Source: Schaalia odontolytica (GTDB lineage Bacteria > Actinomycetota > Actinomycetes > Actinomycetales > Actinomycetaceae). From it: a stretch of 5,887 nucleotides of DNA. Position numbers and translations under genes: made by a program. Positions 5,526 through 5,887 of this stretch are shown here, piece by piece. Each line of letters begins with the position of its first letter. Within the stretch, counting starts at the first letter, position 1. The stretch lies in assembly GCA_958415245.1 (NCBI GenBank), contig CATYYP010000120.1, positions 1-5,887 on the forward strand. Reading direction: 5' to 3'. The notes beneath the pieces are model-generated. The model had not been told where the DNA came from, made no database searches, and was given only the letters and a program-made list of their open reading frames with translations.

Positions 5526-5531
5526 AGAGTA
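5526..5531 (-). promoter_or_regulatory. Possible -10 box for leaderless transcription of the NYN gene
   Basis: On the minus strand TACTCT (a TAnnnT box) lies six bases before the ATG, so transcription would start at or next to the A of ATG. No ribosome binding site is present and no good -35 is seen. Leaderless mRNAs are common in actinobacteria. Confidence 0.35.
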
Positions 5532-5586
5532 ACCGACGATTGTCTAGACCTATGCGGCCTTGAGTCCTATGTATAACCCGATAGAG

Positions 5587-5621
5587 CGAGGCCGGGACTG
5601 CTCAGCACAGCCCCGGCCTCG
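5587..5621 (-). terminator. Hairpin downstream of glpK, probable terminator
   Basis: A 10-bp perfect stem (5587-5596 CGAGGCCGGG, 5612-5621) starts 21 bases beyond the glpK stop on the minus strand. Three further pairs (5598-5600 with 5608-5610) are possible inside the loop. The minus-strand trailer is CTCTAT, a weak U content. It probably ends glpK transcription before the NYN gene. Confidence 0.7.
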
Positions 5622-5642
5622 TCAATTTCTATGGAGTGACAA

Positions 5643-5887
5643 TCACTTCACGTCGTCGTCAACCCAGTCGAGCGTACGCGTCACGGCCTTCTTCCACAGG
5701 CGGTACGTGCGGTCGCGCTCGGCCGGCTCCATGGACGGCGTCCAACGCTTGCCTTCCTGCCAGTTGGCCACGACATCGTCGGTGCCCGACCAGTAGCCCA
5801 CGGCCATACCGGCGGCGTAGGCGGCACCCAGAGCGGTCGTCTCGATGACCTTCGGGCGAACGACGTCGACGCCGCACAGGTCGGCCT
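5643..5887 (-). CDS. glpK: Glycerol kinase, C-terminal part (5' end outside window)
   Basis: The last 80 residues of glycerol kinase, the cytoplasmic FGGY-family enzyme that phosphorylates glycerol with ATP to sn-glycerol 3-phosphate, are present; a full-length enzyme is about 500 residues. Diagnostic stretches are [19 protein letters not shown] (10-28 of the fragment), the equivalent of the E. coli TALGAAYLAGLAVGFW region, then [10 protein letters not shown] (29-38), [15 protein letters not shown] (47-61) and the end [15 protein letters not shown] (64-78). The active site lies upstream, outside the window, so activity cannot be judged. The stop is TGA (plus-strand TCA at 5643-5645), followed by a hairpin. 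Nothing suggests a link to the stress genes on the other strand. Confidence 0.95.
   Translation of the reverse strand, partial: ADLCGVDVVRPKVIETTALGAAYAAGMAVGYWSGTDDVVANWQEGKRWTPSMEPAERDRTYRLWKKAVTRTLDWVDDDVK

Noticed and set aside
5560..5848. Plus-strand ORFs over the glpK end
   Set aside because: They are antisense to an unmistakable glycerol kinase C-terminus, and the Arg/Ser/Pro-rich translations are typical shadows.

Overview
The window looks like chromosomal DNA from a high-GC actinobacterium. Codons favour G or C at the third position, gene 4 is a typical actinobacterial PspA, and two large TPM-domain envelope proteins stand next to it. An Actinomyces/Schaalia-type member of the Actinomycetaceae is my best guess, but this is inference and no marker gene is present. 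I see no rRNA, tRNA, CRISPR array, insertion sequence or phage gene.

Layout: (1) 1-113, the last 36 codons of a plus-strand gene with a Gly/Ser/Trp-rich tail. (2) 114-327, a non-coding gap with two GC-rich hairpins. (3) 328-2181, a 617-residue secreted/membrane protein: signal peptide, TPM domain, one membrane span and a long cytoplasmic helical region. (4) 2182-2335, a spacer with a vestigial ribosome-binding site and a possible promoter. (5) 2336-3952, a 538-residue tandem paralogue that lacks the last helical repeat. (6) 3953-4113, a spacer with a cluster of palindromes. (7) 4114-4839, a PspA/IM30-family membrane-stress protein. (8) A strong hairpin at 4870-4897 between convergent genes. 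(9) 4947-5519 minus, a NYN-domain (PIN-like) putative RNase. (10) A hairpin at 5587-5621. (11) 5643-5887 minus, the C-terminal 80 residues of glycerol kinase GlpK.

Working model: the three left-hand genes and pspA, all on the plus strand, form an envelope-stress neighbourhood. The TPM proteins would place a folded domain outside the membrane and a long helical arm inside, where it could meet PspA, which coats stressed membrane from the cytoplasm. The sequence supports the architecture and the gene order; a physical interaction is inference. The minus-strand genes (NYN protein, glpK) belong to separate transcription units.

The most informative details are: a cysteine pair kept in both TPM domains; loss of one helical repeat in the second paralogue and of a Gly/Ser tail in both; matching 'ghost' gene junctions after the two paralogues, one of which still carries an 18-codon ORF with a good Shine-Dalgarno; palindromes ahead of pspA; and a NYN gene start with no Shine-Dalgarno but a -10-like box placed for leaderless transcription.
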